Positions 34,832 to 43,225 of a DNA stretch of 64,000 nucleotides are shown piece by piece (position 1 is the first letter of the stretch; each line of letters starts with the position of its first letter). A model generated the notes under the pieces. The model did not search any database and was not told the origin of the DNA. It saw only the letters and a list, made by a program, of their open reading frames with translations. Where the stretch lies: assembly GCA_964586235.1 (NCBI GenBank), contig CAZPIO010000016.1, forward strand, positions 20,394 to 84,393, written 5' to 3'. Position numbers and translations under genes: made by a program. This DNA is from JAUCQB01 sp964586235. GTDB lineage: Bacteria; Planctomycetota; Phycisphaerae; UBA1845; PWPN01.

Positions 34832-36082
34832 TCAGGCCGGCGCAGGAGAGTTGGTCGTCGGGCAGGCTTTGTTCTGCGGCTTCTTGGGGGCGACCTGGTA
34901 AGGCTGGCTCGGCAGTATCTGGTTGGACCCGGAGACCTGGTCCACGATCATGATCACCTGGACGTGATCGACTTCGCGGCTGACGATCTTGACCGGGCCT
35001 CTGCGAGCCTTGGTGATAGTCGCGATGTTGTCGCCGAAGATGAGAACGGAGTTCGGGTATAGCATCCTCTGCACCAGCACGCCGGCCGCAATCTCGGTGC
35101 GCACTCCGGTTTCGTTGCCGATCGATTGGGCTTCGATGCCCTCGCGAGCCCAGATCGAACCGCCGACGATGCTCCCCCTGGAGACCAGCAACGTGCCCTT
35201 GGTGCTCACCCTGGAGTTGACCATCTCCTTGGCAACGATGACGTCACCGATCGCTTCGATGTCTGCCTCTTCGGCGAACTTGATTTGCACTTCGCCTCCG
35301 GCCCTGATCCTGCCGGCGCCGCCGCCGACGATTCCTCCGGCGATGGTGAGATCGGTGCCCGCCTCGACCTCCGCCGCTTCCACGGCCCCCTTTATGGTCA
35401 CACTTTTTTGTGACCGGACTTTGAAGCTCGACCGGACGGTCCCAGTGATCAGGACGTCGCCGGGGACCTCCAGGTTGCCGCTACGGTAGTCCACGTCCCC
35501 GTCGACCTTGACTGTGTCAACAACGATGACCGAATAACGGGTTACCTGGACCTTGCCGTCGCAGGTGGCGATGACGGTCCTGCCGTCGTCGCCGAGTTTC
35601 AGATTGGCACCCAGTCTGCGTCCAAAGGAGGGCTCTTTTGGCTTGATCGGTTGGCCGTGGACGTCAAGCCCGGGTTCAGAGGGTGTCGCCGGTATGTACT
35701 CGCCAACGATCTCGCCCGCTTTGACAACGTGAATCCGGCACTTGCGGTTGTCGAAGGCTGCGTCCTCGCCGTCGTGGGGTTCTTGTTCCTTGCTGTCGGG
35801 TAGCGGCTTGAATGCCTCCGGCTTGCCCGGCACTGGCGGGCGGCCCTCCGCGAGCAAGACGGGTTCGGTGAACCGGTCGCCTTCTCGGACACGGGCCACC
35901 AGTTCGTCGATGCGAGCGGCGACCTGCTCGGTCACGGGGACGGCAAGCTCGCCCAGGCGCGTCTTGATGACGTCCGAGTTGATCTGCTCGGCCGAAAAGT
36001 CGGTTACGACGATTTCGGCGCGCAGCTTGTCCTTTGAGACCGTCACCTTGAACGGACTCTGTGTGGTCAAGGACATGCCCAT
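34832..36082 (-). CDS. FapA-family polymer-like beta-helix protein (DUF342)
   Basis: 416 residues. The N terminus (~1-150) is mixed alpha/beta; the centre is a DUF342 beta-helix rich in short Gly/Val/Ile turns: GNLEVPGDVLITGTVRSS, KSVTIKGAVEAAEVEAG, LTIAGGIVGGGAGRIRAGG, DVIVAKEMVNSRVSTKG. Family members (FapA) are linked to flagella or chemotaxis regulation. It starts 8 bp after the CheX-like gene stop and follows it in an operon. ATG 36082 chosen; ATG 36076 is nearly as good. The C-terminal 40 residues are unusual and contain Pro/Asn/Lys-rich text. Confidence 0.85.
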   Translation of the reverse strand: MGMSLTTQSPFKVTVSKDKLRAEIVVTDFSAEQINSDVIKTRLGELAVPVTEQVAARIDELVARVREGDRFTEPVLLAEGRPPVPGKPEAFKPLPDSKEQEPHDGEDAAFDNRKCRIHVVKAGEIVGEYIPATPSEPGLDVHGQPIKPKEPSFGRRLGANLKLGDDGRTVIATCDGKVQVTRYSVIVVDTVKVDGDVDYRSGNLEVPGDVLITGTVRSSFKVRSQKSVTIKGAVEAAEVEAGTDLTIAGGIVGGGAGRIRAGGEVQIKFAEEADIEAIGDVIVAKEMVNSRVSTKGTLLVSRGSIVGGSIWAREGIEAQSIGNETGVRTEIAAGVLVQRMLYPNSVLIFGDNIATITKARRGPVKIVSREVDHVQVIMIVDQVSGSNQILPSQPYQVAPKKPQNKACPTTNSPAPA

Positions 36083-36089
36083 TCCTGCC

Positions 36090-36602
36090 TCAGTGACCGG
36101 CCGCGGCGACAACTTCGGCAGCCTGGCTATCGGCGGGGGTCTTGTTCACCACCATGGCGACTTCGACCCAGAATTTCCCGAGCTGCGAGTCGCACGGGAT
36201 TGACAGTCTCGGCCGGTGCCGGGACTGGGATACGACGTGCTCCTTCCCGATGATGACGCTCGGCAGCGAGATGCTGACGTTGAAGCCCTCGAACTGGGCC
36301 TTGGCCTGGCCGGCCACCATATTGGCCAGTTCGCCGAGGGCATCGGAGAAATCGGGGTGGTCCTGCGCCAGGTCGACGCCGGCGAACTTACTGGCCGCCT
36401 GCAGGGCGGTGTCCGTCGGCAGGCTCAGGACCACGCAGCCGACGACATCGCCTGAGAGCCCGATAACCGCGGAGACATCGGTGGTCGGCACCTGGCCGGG
36501 CATGTTGATGGATGGCTTGCCGACCATCACATCCGTAGCCACCATTGTCTTGAAGACTGTCTTGACTGCCGCGATGAAAGGATTGATAAAACGAATATCC
36601 AT
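36090..36602 (-). CDS. cheX: CheX/CheC-family chemotaxis phosphatase-like protein
   Basis: 170 residues. The CheC/X active-site helix is visible: FSDALGELANMVAGQAKAQF (family E/D-x-x-N signature ELAN). The N-terminal FINPFIAAVKTVFKTM and central AVIGLSGDVVGCVVLSL fit the fold. It would dephosphorylate CheY-P or a receiver domain. It is the middle gene between a small PAS-like ORF and fapA, as in some planctomycete/spirochaete signalling clusters. No CheY or CheA lies in the window. Confidence 0.88.
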   Translation of the reverse strand: MDIRFINPFIAAVKTVFKTMVATDVMVGKPSINMPGQVPTTDVSAVIGLSGDVVGCVVLSLPTDTALQAASKFAGVDLAQDHPDFSDALGELANMVAGQAKAQFEGFNVSISLPSVIIGKEHVVSQSRHRPRLSIPCDSQLGKFWVEVAMVVNKTPADSQAAEVVAAAGH

Positions 36603-36819
36603 GCAGACTTCCTTGTTCAGTACACCGGCCGGCCCAGCTTGCCGTCAGTCCTGACGACCAGGCCGTCCACCCCGCCTATCGGATTGTGTATCCGGCGGCT
36701 GTAATTGGATACCGCAGTTTTCTGATCGAGTGTGGATGGCCGCAAGGGAGTGCGGTTTCTCGGACTGGACGGGCGCGCAGCCGGGGTATGTGCGAGTCCG
36801 GATGCTGCTCTGAAGCAGA

Positions 36820-37068
36820 TCAGTTGACGACGGTGGCCAGCGTTCCGACCACAGTGCCGTTGTGGTCCACGATATCGAAGACCAGGGGTGTTTCCGGCGG
36901 ACCGGCCTGGCGGAAAGCGGGTGGATTCCGGTAGACGCACCGGTGGGCAAAGTCGCGAACCCACACCGGGTGTCGCACACGGCCGTAGGTTCTTTCGAGT
37001 GAGGCCAACTGTTCATCCGTGAAAACGGACATCATCTTGCCGAGAGGTGTTCCGGTCGAGGAAACCAT
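36820..37068 (-). CDS. Small PAS-like protein
   Basis: 82 residues. VRHPVWVRDFAHRCVYRNPP then PLVFDIVDHNGTVVGTLATV looks like a compressed PAS fold (two beta strands with the D/NxxG turn). It ends 218 bp before cheX. ATG 37068 chosen for GGAG about 10 bp upstream; ATG 37035/37032 are alternatives with no site. Probably a ligand or signal-sensing partner of the CheX/FapA genes. The 36603-36819 gap shows no gene. Confidence 0.5.
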   Translation of the reverse strand: MVSSTGTPLGKMMSVFTDEQLASLERTYGRVRHPVWVRDFAHRCVYRNPPAFRQAGPPETPLVFDIVDHNGTVVGTLATVVN

Positions 37069-37237
37069 ATCAGAACAACTCCAGATTGACCGAGGGTCAG
37101 GACAAGCCAACTCCAGATTATCGGATGATTTGCCGGGAAAGCGTTAAGGCCGGCCGGCCGTGTTTCCGAGGCGGCTGTGCGTTAAAAAATCCTGTTGCCG
37201 CAACCTCTCCCTGCGGCTGATGTTACGGCGGGGCGGG

Positions 37238-38056
37238 TCAAGATCTGCTGAAGATCCACGCCAGCACAATAGCTCCCAGCACAATGCGATAGACCGCGAA
37301 GACGGTGAACTTGTGCGTCTGTATGAAACGCATGAAGACCGCCACCACTGCCCAAGCCACAAAGAACGAGACCACGAAGCCGACGCCCAGCGGCATGATC
37401 TGCTCGCTGTGAATCTCGTCCCGATGTTTGTAGAGAGAGTAGAGCCCGGCCGCGAACATCGTCGGGATCGCGAGGAAGAAGGAGAACTCCGCCGCCGCGG
37501 CCGGAGCCATGCCCACACTCAAGGCACCCATGATCGTGGCGCCGGAGCGGGAAGTCCCCGGAATCAGCGACAGGCATTGAACCAGCCCGATGATGATGGC
37601 CCGGGGCAGTGAGACGGCGCCGGCGTCGTTGATCGACGGTGTCTTGATCGCTTTCTGAATCAGGAGGATGAGTATCCCCCCCACGATCAGGGCGCAGGCG
37701 ACGACCAAGGGGACCTTAAGTTGCTCCTCGATGAAGCGATGGAACAGGTATCCGACCACGGCCGCTGGGAAGAAGGCTATGAGCAGCTTGGTGATGAAAT
37801 GGCCGTGCCAGGGCGCGCCCGTCGGGTTGAGTGTCAGCCGCCAGAGCCTGCGCCAGCAGTAGATCAACACCGCCAGGATCGAGCCGAGCTGGATGAAGAT
37901 GTCGAATGCCCCGTTCCAGAAATGGAAGTTGGGGTCACCCTCATGGATGCCGAGAAGGGGCATCGTCAGAATCATGTGCCCGGTGCTGGAGACGGGCAGA
38001 AACTCGGTCAAGCCCTGGACGATGCCGAGAATGACTGCACGAAGGACGTCGTTCAT
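37238..38056 (-). CDS. uppP: Undecaprenyl-diphosphatase (BacA family)
   Basis: 272 residues, about eight membrane helices. Both BacA/UppP signatures are present: QGLTEFLPVSSTGHMIL (the conserved E/SSTGH site) and LSLIPGTSRSGATIMGAL (PGTSRSG). It recycles undecaprenyl diphosphate to the monophosphate for peptidoglycan and O-chain synthesis. ATG 38056 has GAGGG 5 bp upstream; a TTG at 38059 is immediately before it. Adjacent to the phospholipid genes pgpA and pgsA on the same strand. Confidence 0.95.
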   Translation of the reverse strand: MNDVLRAVILGIVQGLTEFLPVSSTGHMILTMPLLGIHEGDPNFHFWNGAFDIFIQLGSILAVLIYCWRRLWRLTLNPTGAPWHGHFITKLLIAFFPAAVVGYLFHRFIEEQLKVPLVVACALIVGGILILLIQKAIKTPSINDAGAVSLPRAIIIGLVQCLSLIPGTSRSGATIMGALSVGMAPAAAAEFSFFLAIPTMFAAGLYSLYKHRDEIHSEQIMPLGVGFVVSFFVAWAVVAVFMRFIQTHKFTVFAVYRIVLGAIVLAWIFSRS

Positions 38057-38140
38057 CAAACCCTCACAACCACCTGAAACCCACCAATTGGGCCGACGCC
38101 CTCGCCACGGCGAGCAGGCTCGTCGGCCCTCGGTCCGGAC

Positions 38141-38653
38141 TCACTGCCAGGAACACAGCCACCTGAATACGACTTGTCCGACGATGTTGGCGTAAAGCCC
38201 GGCTGCCAGGTCGTCGAACAGGATGCCCCAGCCGGCGGGGAGCTTCTCGAGTTGCCGGGCCGGCGGCGGCTTGGTCACGTCGAACAAGCGGAACAGGAAA
38301 AACTGCAATGCCAGCACGGCCAGCGTCTGCCGAAGGTCGCCCAGGGGCAGGCCGACGAGGGCGATCCACTGGCCGGCCAGTTCGTCGATCACCACCGGTC
38401 CGGGGTCCCCCGGTTTTCTGGATCGGGCGGCGAAGTACTCGATTGCCCACGCGCCCCAGGTGACGCAGCCCGCGCCCGCCAGAAAGGTCAGGACCACCCA
38501 TGCGGCATCGAGGGCCAGCGGGGGGGCCGCAGTGGCCCGTTGAATGGCCCAGAGGACCAGCGCCAGCAGGATTGCGCCGGCCGAGCCGAATGTGCCCGCG
38601 GCCACGGGGGCAAAGCCAAGGCCGAAGCCGGTCATCACCCATTTCTTCATCAT
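38141..38653 (-). CDS. pgpA: Phosphatidylglycerophosphatase A
   Basis: 170 residues, membrane protein. Family signatures are PGPVVIDELAGQWIALV (Asp/Glu metal site) and FRLFDVTKPPPARQLEKLPA followed by GWGILFDDLAAGLYANI. It dephosphorylates phosphatidylglycerol phosphate, giving phosphatidylglycerol. Its ATG overlaps the pgsA stop (ATGA at 38650-38653), so the two consecutive steps are translationally coupled. Confidence 0.94.
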   Translation of the reverse strand: MMKKWVMTGFGLGFAPVAAGTFGSAGAILLALVLWAIQRATAAPPLALDAAWVVLTFLAGAGCVTWGAWAIEYFAARSRKPGDPGPVVIDELAGQWIALVGLPLGDLRQTLAVLALQFFLFRLFDVTKPPPARQLEKLPAGWGILFDDLAAGLYANIVGQVVFRWLCSWQ

Positions 38654-39261
38654 GTGGTTGGCCTCGACGTCTCGGAGAGCAGACCTCGGGCCGATCTAAG
38701 GTAAGAGATTCCTGACAGGAGGGTGACGACCACCATGAGGTAGATCAGCGGCGCCCGCAGCCAGACCGCGAAGGGCACGGTCTGCGGATGAGCGACGGTG
38801 AAGAGAATCCATCCGACGGTCAGGGATTGCAGGAACATTTTGGCCTTGCCGTGGATGTTCGCGCCGAAGGAGGTGCCCGCCGCTTCGGTGACGCCGCGCA
38901 GGCTGGTGACCAGGAGCTCTCGCCCCAGGATGACGACCACCATCCACATCGCGATATCGGTCACCTTGTGGTGGTTGGCATCAAGGAAACCGTCGCCGGA
39001 CAGGAAGATGTACGCCCCCAGGACGAGAATCTTGTCCACGAAAGGATCGATGACGCGTCCAAAGGAGGTCACCTGGTTGTGCTTGCGGGCGAGGTAGCCG
39101 TCCACGATGTCGGTCAGAGCGGCGATGATGAACAGGACGAGCGACAGGTCGAGCAGCCACGGTTTCGGCGACAGGGCGCTGTATTGCTCGAGGCAGACGA
39201 AGAAGATGATGGCCAGGAACAGCCGGCCGATGGTGATCTGGTTGGGGAGGTTGATCTTCAT
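38650..39261 (-). CDS. pgsA: CDP-diacylglycerol-glycerol-3-phosphate 3-phosphatidyltransferase
   Basis: 203 residues. CDP-alcohol phosphotransferase motif D-x2-DG-x2-AR-x8-G-x3-D-x3-D is complete: DIVDGYLARKHNQVTSFG then RVIDPFVD. About five membrane helices. It makes phosphatidylglycerol phosphate, which PgpA then dephosphorylates. The start is ATG 39261; rimO lies 77 bp upstream on the same strand. Confidence 0.95.
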   Translation of the reverse strand: MKINLPNQITIGRLFLAIIFFVCLEQYSALSPKPWLLDLSLVLFIIAALTDIVDGYLARKHNQVTSFGRVIDPFVDKILVLGAYIFLSGDGFLDANHHKVTDIAMWMVVVILGRELLVTSLRGVTEAAGTSFGANIHGKAKMFLQSLTVGWILFTVAHPQTVPFAVWLRAPLIYLMVVVTLLSGISYLRSARGLLSETSRPTT

Positions 39262-39337
39262 TCTCGGTTGCGTTACTGCCGCTGCCCCGAACTGTGCCTT
39301 TTTCCGGCACGACAGCGACGAACAAGCCGTTCAGTCC

Positions 39338-40771
39338 TCAGACGTCTCTCTTGCCTGGAGCCTTTCCGCGGGGCAGGATAGCGTCGTACGGCCTGGCGAT
39401 CAAATCATAACCTTTTGAGCCTTCGCATTGCACCTCGACGAACTGGCCCGGCCGGACGCTGTCGGACAGCACATAGGTCACGGAGTCAACCTCCGGCGCC
39501 TGGCCGGCATGCCGGGCGACGGCCTTGCTTCTCGATGCCCGCTCGTCGATCAGCACATCGAAGCGGCTTGCCTTCCGGGCGGCGGCGTCGGAGAAGGCGA
39601 TTCTCTGCTGGGCCCGCATGATGGCGTCGACTCGCTCCTTCTTGACCTTCTCAGGTAGTTGGCCCTTCATCCGCCCGGCGGGCGTGTCGGGCTCGCGCGA
39701 GTAGGCGAACACCCCGATGGCCGCGAACCGCGTCTGGCGCACGAATTCAAGCAACTCTTCGAACTCCGCGTCGGTCTCGCCAGGGAAGCCGGCAATCAAT
39801 GTGGTGCGGATGGCGAGACCTTTGATTCTCCGGCGGAGCTTGTCGAGCAGCCGTTCCGTATCCGTCCGGGTGACGTTTCGCCGCATGGCTTTGAGCACGC
39901 GGTCGTTGATGTGCTGTAGTGGGATGTCCACGTATTTGACCACCCGCGGGCATTCGGCGATGGCCTCGATTATCTCGTCTGAAAACATCGAGGGATAGGC
40001 ATACAGCAGGCGGATCCACCGCACGCCTTCGAGTCGGTCCAGCTCGCGCAGCAGGCCGGGCAGTCCCGGCTTGTACCCGAAGTCCCGGCCGTAGGCGGTG
40101 GTATCCTGCCCGATGAGGTTCAACTCGACGGCTCCGTCGGAGATGAGTTCGCGGGCCTCGGCCAGGACCGCCTCCGGCGACTTGGAGCGCATCGGGCCGC
40201 GTATGGCCGGAATGGTGCAGAAGGTGCACTTCTGGTTGCAGCCCTCGCTGATTCGAAGATAGGCGTAGTGCCGGGGCGTGAGGCGCAGCCTGGCGGTGTC
40301 GAGGGCGACGTGGGGGTAGTAGTCGCCGAGGTAAAGATCTGCCGAACGGGTGGCCGCGGTTCGACTGGCCGGCCGGCGGCGGCGCGGCTTTCTGGCGGCT
40401 GGTGGCGCCGGTTCGGCGCTCAGGACGGCCTGTGGGATGTCGTCGCGGCGGTGGACGCCGACCAGGGCGTCGATGCCGGGGAAGGTCTCAAGCAGTGCCG
40501 GCCCGTCGCGCTGAACCAGGCAGCCGACGACCACCACCCGCCGGCAGCTCCCAGCCTGCTTGTAGCGCAGCATGTCGGCGATGACCTTGTGAGCCTCTTC
40601 CCGGGCGGCTTCCAGAAAGCCGCAGGTGTTGATCACGATCACGTCGGCGTCGTTCGGGTCGGCCGTGATGATGGCTCCCTGTTCGGCCAACTGGCCGAGC
40701 ATCTTCTCCGAGTCGACCAGGTTCTTCACGCAACCCAGGGAGACAAAAGCGACCTTCGTCTGCGTTGGCAA
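39338..40771 (-). CDS. rimO: Ribosomal protein S12 methylthiotransferase
   Basis: 477 residues. UPF0004 domain: VSLGCVKNLVDSEKMLGQL with the first cluster Cys, INTCGFLEAAREEA, VVGCLVQRDGPAL. Radical SAM cluster CxxxCxxC in SEGCNQKCTFCTIPAIRGP. C-terminal TRAM domain from ~ residue 415. GCVKNLVDSE and overall form are RimO, not MiaB. It methylthiolates Asp88 of S12 using SAM. There is no ATG at the start; TTG 40771 (spaced after GAGG) is preferred over TTG 40777. A ~25-residue Arg/Ala-rich insert (RKPRRRRPASRT) is unusual. Confidence 0.93.
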   Translation of the reverse strand: MPTQTKVAFVSLGCVKNLVDSEKMLGQLAEQGAIITADPNDADVIVINTCGFLEAAREEAHKVIADMLRYKQAGSCRRVVVVGCLVQRDGPALLETFPGIDALVGVHRRDDIPQAVLSAEPAPPAARKPRRRRPASRTAATRSADLYLGDYYPHVALDTARLRLTPRHYAYLRISEGCNQKCTFCTIPAIRGPMRSKSPEAVLAEARELISDGAVELNLIGQDTTAYGRDFGYKPGLPGLLRELDRLEGVRWIRLLYAYPSMFSDEIIEAIAECPRVVKYVDIPLQHINDRVLKAMRRNVTRTDTERLLDKLRRRIKGLAIRTTLIAGFPGETDAEFEELLEFVRQTRFAAIGVFAYSREPDTPAGRMKGQLPEKVKKERVDAIMRAQQRIAFSDAAARKASRFDVLIDERASRSKAVARHAGQAPEVDSVTYVLSDSVRPGQFVEVQCEGSKGYDLIARPYDAILPRGKAPGKRDV

Positions 40772-40952
40772 TCTCAAACCTCAGTACCAGGCCAGGTTCC
40801 GGCAAACTGGTGATCCGTCATCAGCATATCCGCCGCGAAGATGCCCATCCACCTGAGCCGCGACGGCAGGTCGGCCTGCGCTCGTGGTCACGGGCGGGTT
40901 TAGGGCCTCCTGAGCCGATCTCGGGACGTCTGCGGCCGGTTCCTCGCGGGGC

Positions 40953-40982
40953 TTGCGGCGGTTGCCGGGACCCTGCTATGAT
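40953..40982 (+). promoter_or_regulatory. Candidate promoter of a short structured RNA
   Basis: TTGCGG (40953-40958), 18-bp spacer, TATGAT (40977-40982). The predicted start is about 40989, directly before nested hairpins. Confidence 0.4.
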
Positions 40983-40988
40983 ACGCCC

Positions 40989-41054
40989 GCCCGAGGCACC
41001 CCCCAAAGTCCGTCCGGTTCACCCCGGCCGGACGGCACCGCCTCGGGTTTTATT
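40989..41054 (+). ncRNA. Putative small RNA or attenuator-like nested hairpin
   Basis: Outer stem CCCGAGGC (40990-40997) with GCCTCGGG (41040-41047); inner stem CCGTCCGG (41010-41017) with CCGGACGG (41028-41035); the outer 3' arm is followed by TTTTATT. Together with the promoter just upstream it would give a ~65-nt RNA ending in an intrinsic terminator. No family match was recognised, and no covariation can be shown from one copy. Confidence 0.4.
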
Positions 41055-41278
41055 ATGCGCCGAGCACGCCCGCACGCGGTTCGTGCTAGCCGGGCAAAGC
41101 AACAGGCGACGCTTGCGGCCGGCATGCCCAAGTCCACCAAGGCAAAGCGGGGTGGCATGCCCAAGTTCGCCGGTTCAAACGCGAGCATGTTTTATCTGAC
41201 ACCAGACACGGCAACGCCTCGACCTCATCGGCGGGGTAGCAGGAGGTCCGCTGGCGTCGGCGGCCCGGCCGGGATAAG

Positions 41279-41521
41279 GTGAGCCGGCTGGTTCGCGAGC
41301 TGACCGGAGGCGAGGCCGACCGGCGGGCGGCGATCTGGATGCGGGTGCGGCTGGCGGGTGAACGGCCGGCAGACCTGGCCCGGGAATACGGCTACGCCGA
41401 CGGCAGCGGGGTGCTGCGGGTGGTTCAGCGTTTGGACACGGCGGCCGCGGAAGACCGGGGCCTGCAGAAGCGGGTCAACGATACGCGGGAGGGTATCGAT
41501 GTGTCAAGAGTCAAGAGTTGA
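41279..41521 (+). pseudogene. HTH fragment, probable C-terminal relic of a REP-associated-type transposase
   Basis: 80 residues. WMRVRLAGERPADLAREYGY then ADGSGVLRVVQRLD resembles the HTH tail seen in some planctomycete REP-associated/Y1-type transposases, ending in VSRVKS. I do not see a Y1 (HUH) catalytic domain upstream, so it is a broken remnant or stand-alone HTH. The start GTG 41279 is nominal. It directly precedes a GTTGACCCCCGTTA tandem repeat, which fits the association. Confidence 0.4.
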
Positions 41522-41602
41522 CCCCCGTTAGAGCAGAGTTGACCCCCGTTAGAGCCCCCGTTAGAGCTGACCCCCGTTAACCGAGTTGGCCCCCGTTAAC
41601 CC
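41515..41602 (+). repeat. Five-copy CCCCCGTT tandem repeat after the HTH fragment
   Basis: Units of 12-20 bp of the form AGAGTTGACCCCCGTT occur at about 41515, 41535, 41551 (short), 41563 and 41583 (variant GGCCCCCGTT). No spacers, so not CRISPR. Confidence 0.7.
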
Positions 41603-41617
41603 CAGGAGAAACAGTCG

Positions 41618-42931
41618 ATGAACCGATCTTCCCTATTCTTTGTCCTCCATGGGCTGATTTGCTCTGCCGCTTGGTCGCAGTCGCCCGAGAGCCGAGCACT
41701 GAACGCCTCGCTCGTTGACGACCTTCGGCGTACAACGGGCGACGCTTACCTGGACGCTCGCCAACGGCTGCTGGGGAGCGACCGAACGGCCGCGATCGGT
41801 CTCGTCGAGTCCGCAATCAGGCTTGCCTCGGACCCACTCGAGCACATGTGCCTAGAGTCGGTCAAGGCTCGGGTGCGTGACCCCGACCGTATGGACAAGA
41901 GCCTCAGCGAGGCGTTTGATGTGTCAATGAAAGCGTTCGTCGGTGAAAACCGAAACTGGGCGGTGAAAGAGCAAGGGCCCTCACCAATGCAGGGTGCAAT
42001 CGCCTTAGTGAAGAGGCTGGGCGACGACGCCTTGCCGCTGGCTGCCGAGACACTGAGCAAGGGTGTGGCCCAAGCATGGGAACCGTGGAGGAGAGAAATG
42101 CTCGTATCGACGGCCTCGCTATTCGGGTCCCCCACGATCATGGTTGGCCGTGAAGCGCATGCTCTGCAGGTTCGTGATCCGCGGGCGGCCCAGCTGCTGC
42201 TATGGGTTCTTGACCACGAACGCGAGGATTCCGTAGCTGCCCGGGCAGCGGTGGCTCTTCGGCGGTTTCCCCTTCCCGAAACGGTTTCGCAGCTTCGGAG
42301 CAGATTGGGTAGGTTCAGCGATGGACCCAGACGTGCTGCTGTCACTGGAGTCCTCCAGGAGTTGGAGCGAGTCGGAACGGCCTCTCGCCCCGCGACAGGC
42401 GCGGCGCTCCCTGGGGCCCAGATCAAGGTCGATCTGCCTTTTAGATTCGACATTGATGCACGCCGAGTGTTATCGCAGGTCGAAGCAAGGGAAGCGAAAT
42501 CACTTTTGGAAACCGCCGTGGATTCTGGCGAATCTGCAGTGTCGCGTGTTTTTGCAGTCCGGCTTCTCGGGCTGTACGTTGCCCATCAGACGTGCATTCA
42601 GCCACTCTCCGCTCTTGCCCGCGAACCCTCGGAACCGGAAGAGGTCCGTCGAGCTGCGGTGGTGGCACTGAGCCAAATACCTGATGAGGTATCTGTGGCC
42701 GAACTCGTCCGAGTGATGGAGGAACGGCCTGATTCCGAAGAGGCAGATGCCGCAGGGCAAGGCCTGAGCCTCTTGACGAATGAGGCCTGCAGTCCGTTCC
42801 TGTCGGGAAAGGCAATGAATGCCGAAGAGTACCACCGAGAACGTGTCAGAGTCTGGAAGGATTGGTGGCAGAAACACAAGGATCAGGATATGAGGCTAAA
42901 TCGAACACAGGCGGTCCTGAATCTGTACTGA
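41618..42931 (+). CDS. Secreted HEAT-repeat-like protein, unknown function
   Basis: 437 residues. Signal peptide MNRSSLFFVLHGLICSAAWS. The body is helical with HEAT-like repeats: DSVAARAAVALRRFPLPETV, GPRRAAVTGVLQELERV, VSRVFAVRLLGLYVAHQT, EEVRRAAVVALSQIPDEVSV. Such proteins are common extracytoplasmic scaffolds in planctomycetes. ATG 41618 follows CAGGAGAAACAGTC. It lies upstream of the DUF547 gene with ~350 bp of repeat sequence between; no enzymatic motif seen. Confidence 0.75.
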   Translation: MNRSSLFFVLHGLICSAAWSQSPESRALNASLVDDLRRTTGDAYLDARQRLLGSDRTAAIGLVESAIRLASDPLEHMCLESVKARVRDPDRMDKSLSEAFDVSMKAFVGENRNWAVKEQGPSPMQGAIALVKRLGDDALPLAAETLSKGVAQAWEPWRREMLVSTASLFGSPTIMVGREAHALQVRDPRAAQLLLWVLDHEREDSVAARAAVALRRFPLPETVSQLRSRLGRFSDGPRRAAVTGVLQELERVGTASRPATGAALPGAQIKVDLPFRFDIDARRVLSQVEAREAKSLLETAVDSGESAVSRVFAVRLLGLYVAHQTCIQPLSALAREPSEPEEVRRAAVVALSQIPDEVSVAELVRVMEERPDSEEADAAGQGLSLLTNEACSPFLSGKAMNAEEYHRERVRVWKDWWQKHKDQDMRLNRTQAVLNLY

Positions 42932-43225
42932 CACGATACCGCGGCAGTTCCGCACCCGTGAAAGCGGTACGATTTGTCAGAAGCCAAGAACCCGTTCCTT
43001 GGATGTGGAACGGGAACGTATCTAGTTTTCCGATGCCAGCTTATAGCAGCATCTACCATCCGATGCGTTGCGTAGGCAGTCCTTCGGGCTCGGCTGTCTC
43101 CGCGTGTTCTTCTGCGTCCTCGGCGCACTCTGTGGTTCAACGGTCTCTTCCGTCCTCGCACGAACAGACCAGGGCTTCCGCCGAAAAGGGCCTGGGGTGA
43201 CGCTGAAGGCCGACAGCATCGTCCG
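42932..43225. other. Intergenic repeat region, diverged from 47880-48050
   Basis: No gene. CCCGTTCC-N8-GGAACGGG hairpin at 42991-43014. From about 43134 it matches 47959-48050 imperfectly (shared TCCTCGCACGAACAGACC and GGGCTTCCGCCGAAAAGGG), and this partial match runs into the exact duplication at 43226. Confidence 0.6.

Larger units (their letters stand above)
40772..41278. other. Intergenic region with a promoter-hairpin unit
   Basis: No gene of normal size. It contains the promoter and structured unit at 40953-41054 (listed) and GGCATGCCCAAGT occurring twice (41121-41133 and 41154-41166). Confidence 0.4.

Noticed and set aside
41515..41602. CRISPR-like short repeats
   Set aside because: Units are nearly contiguous and irregular in length, with no spacers and no cas genes.
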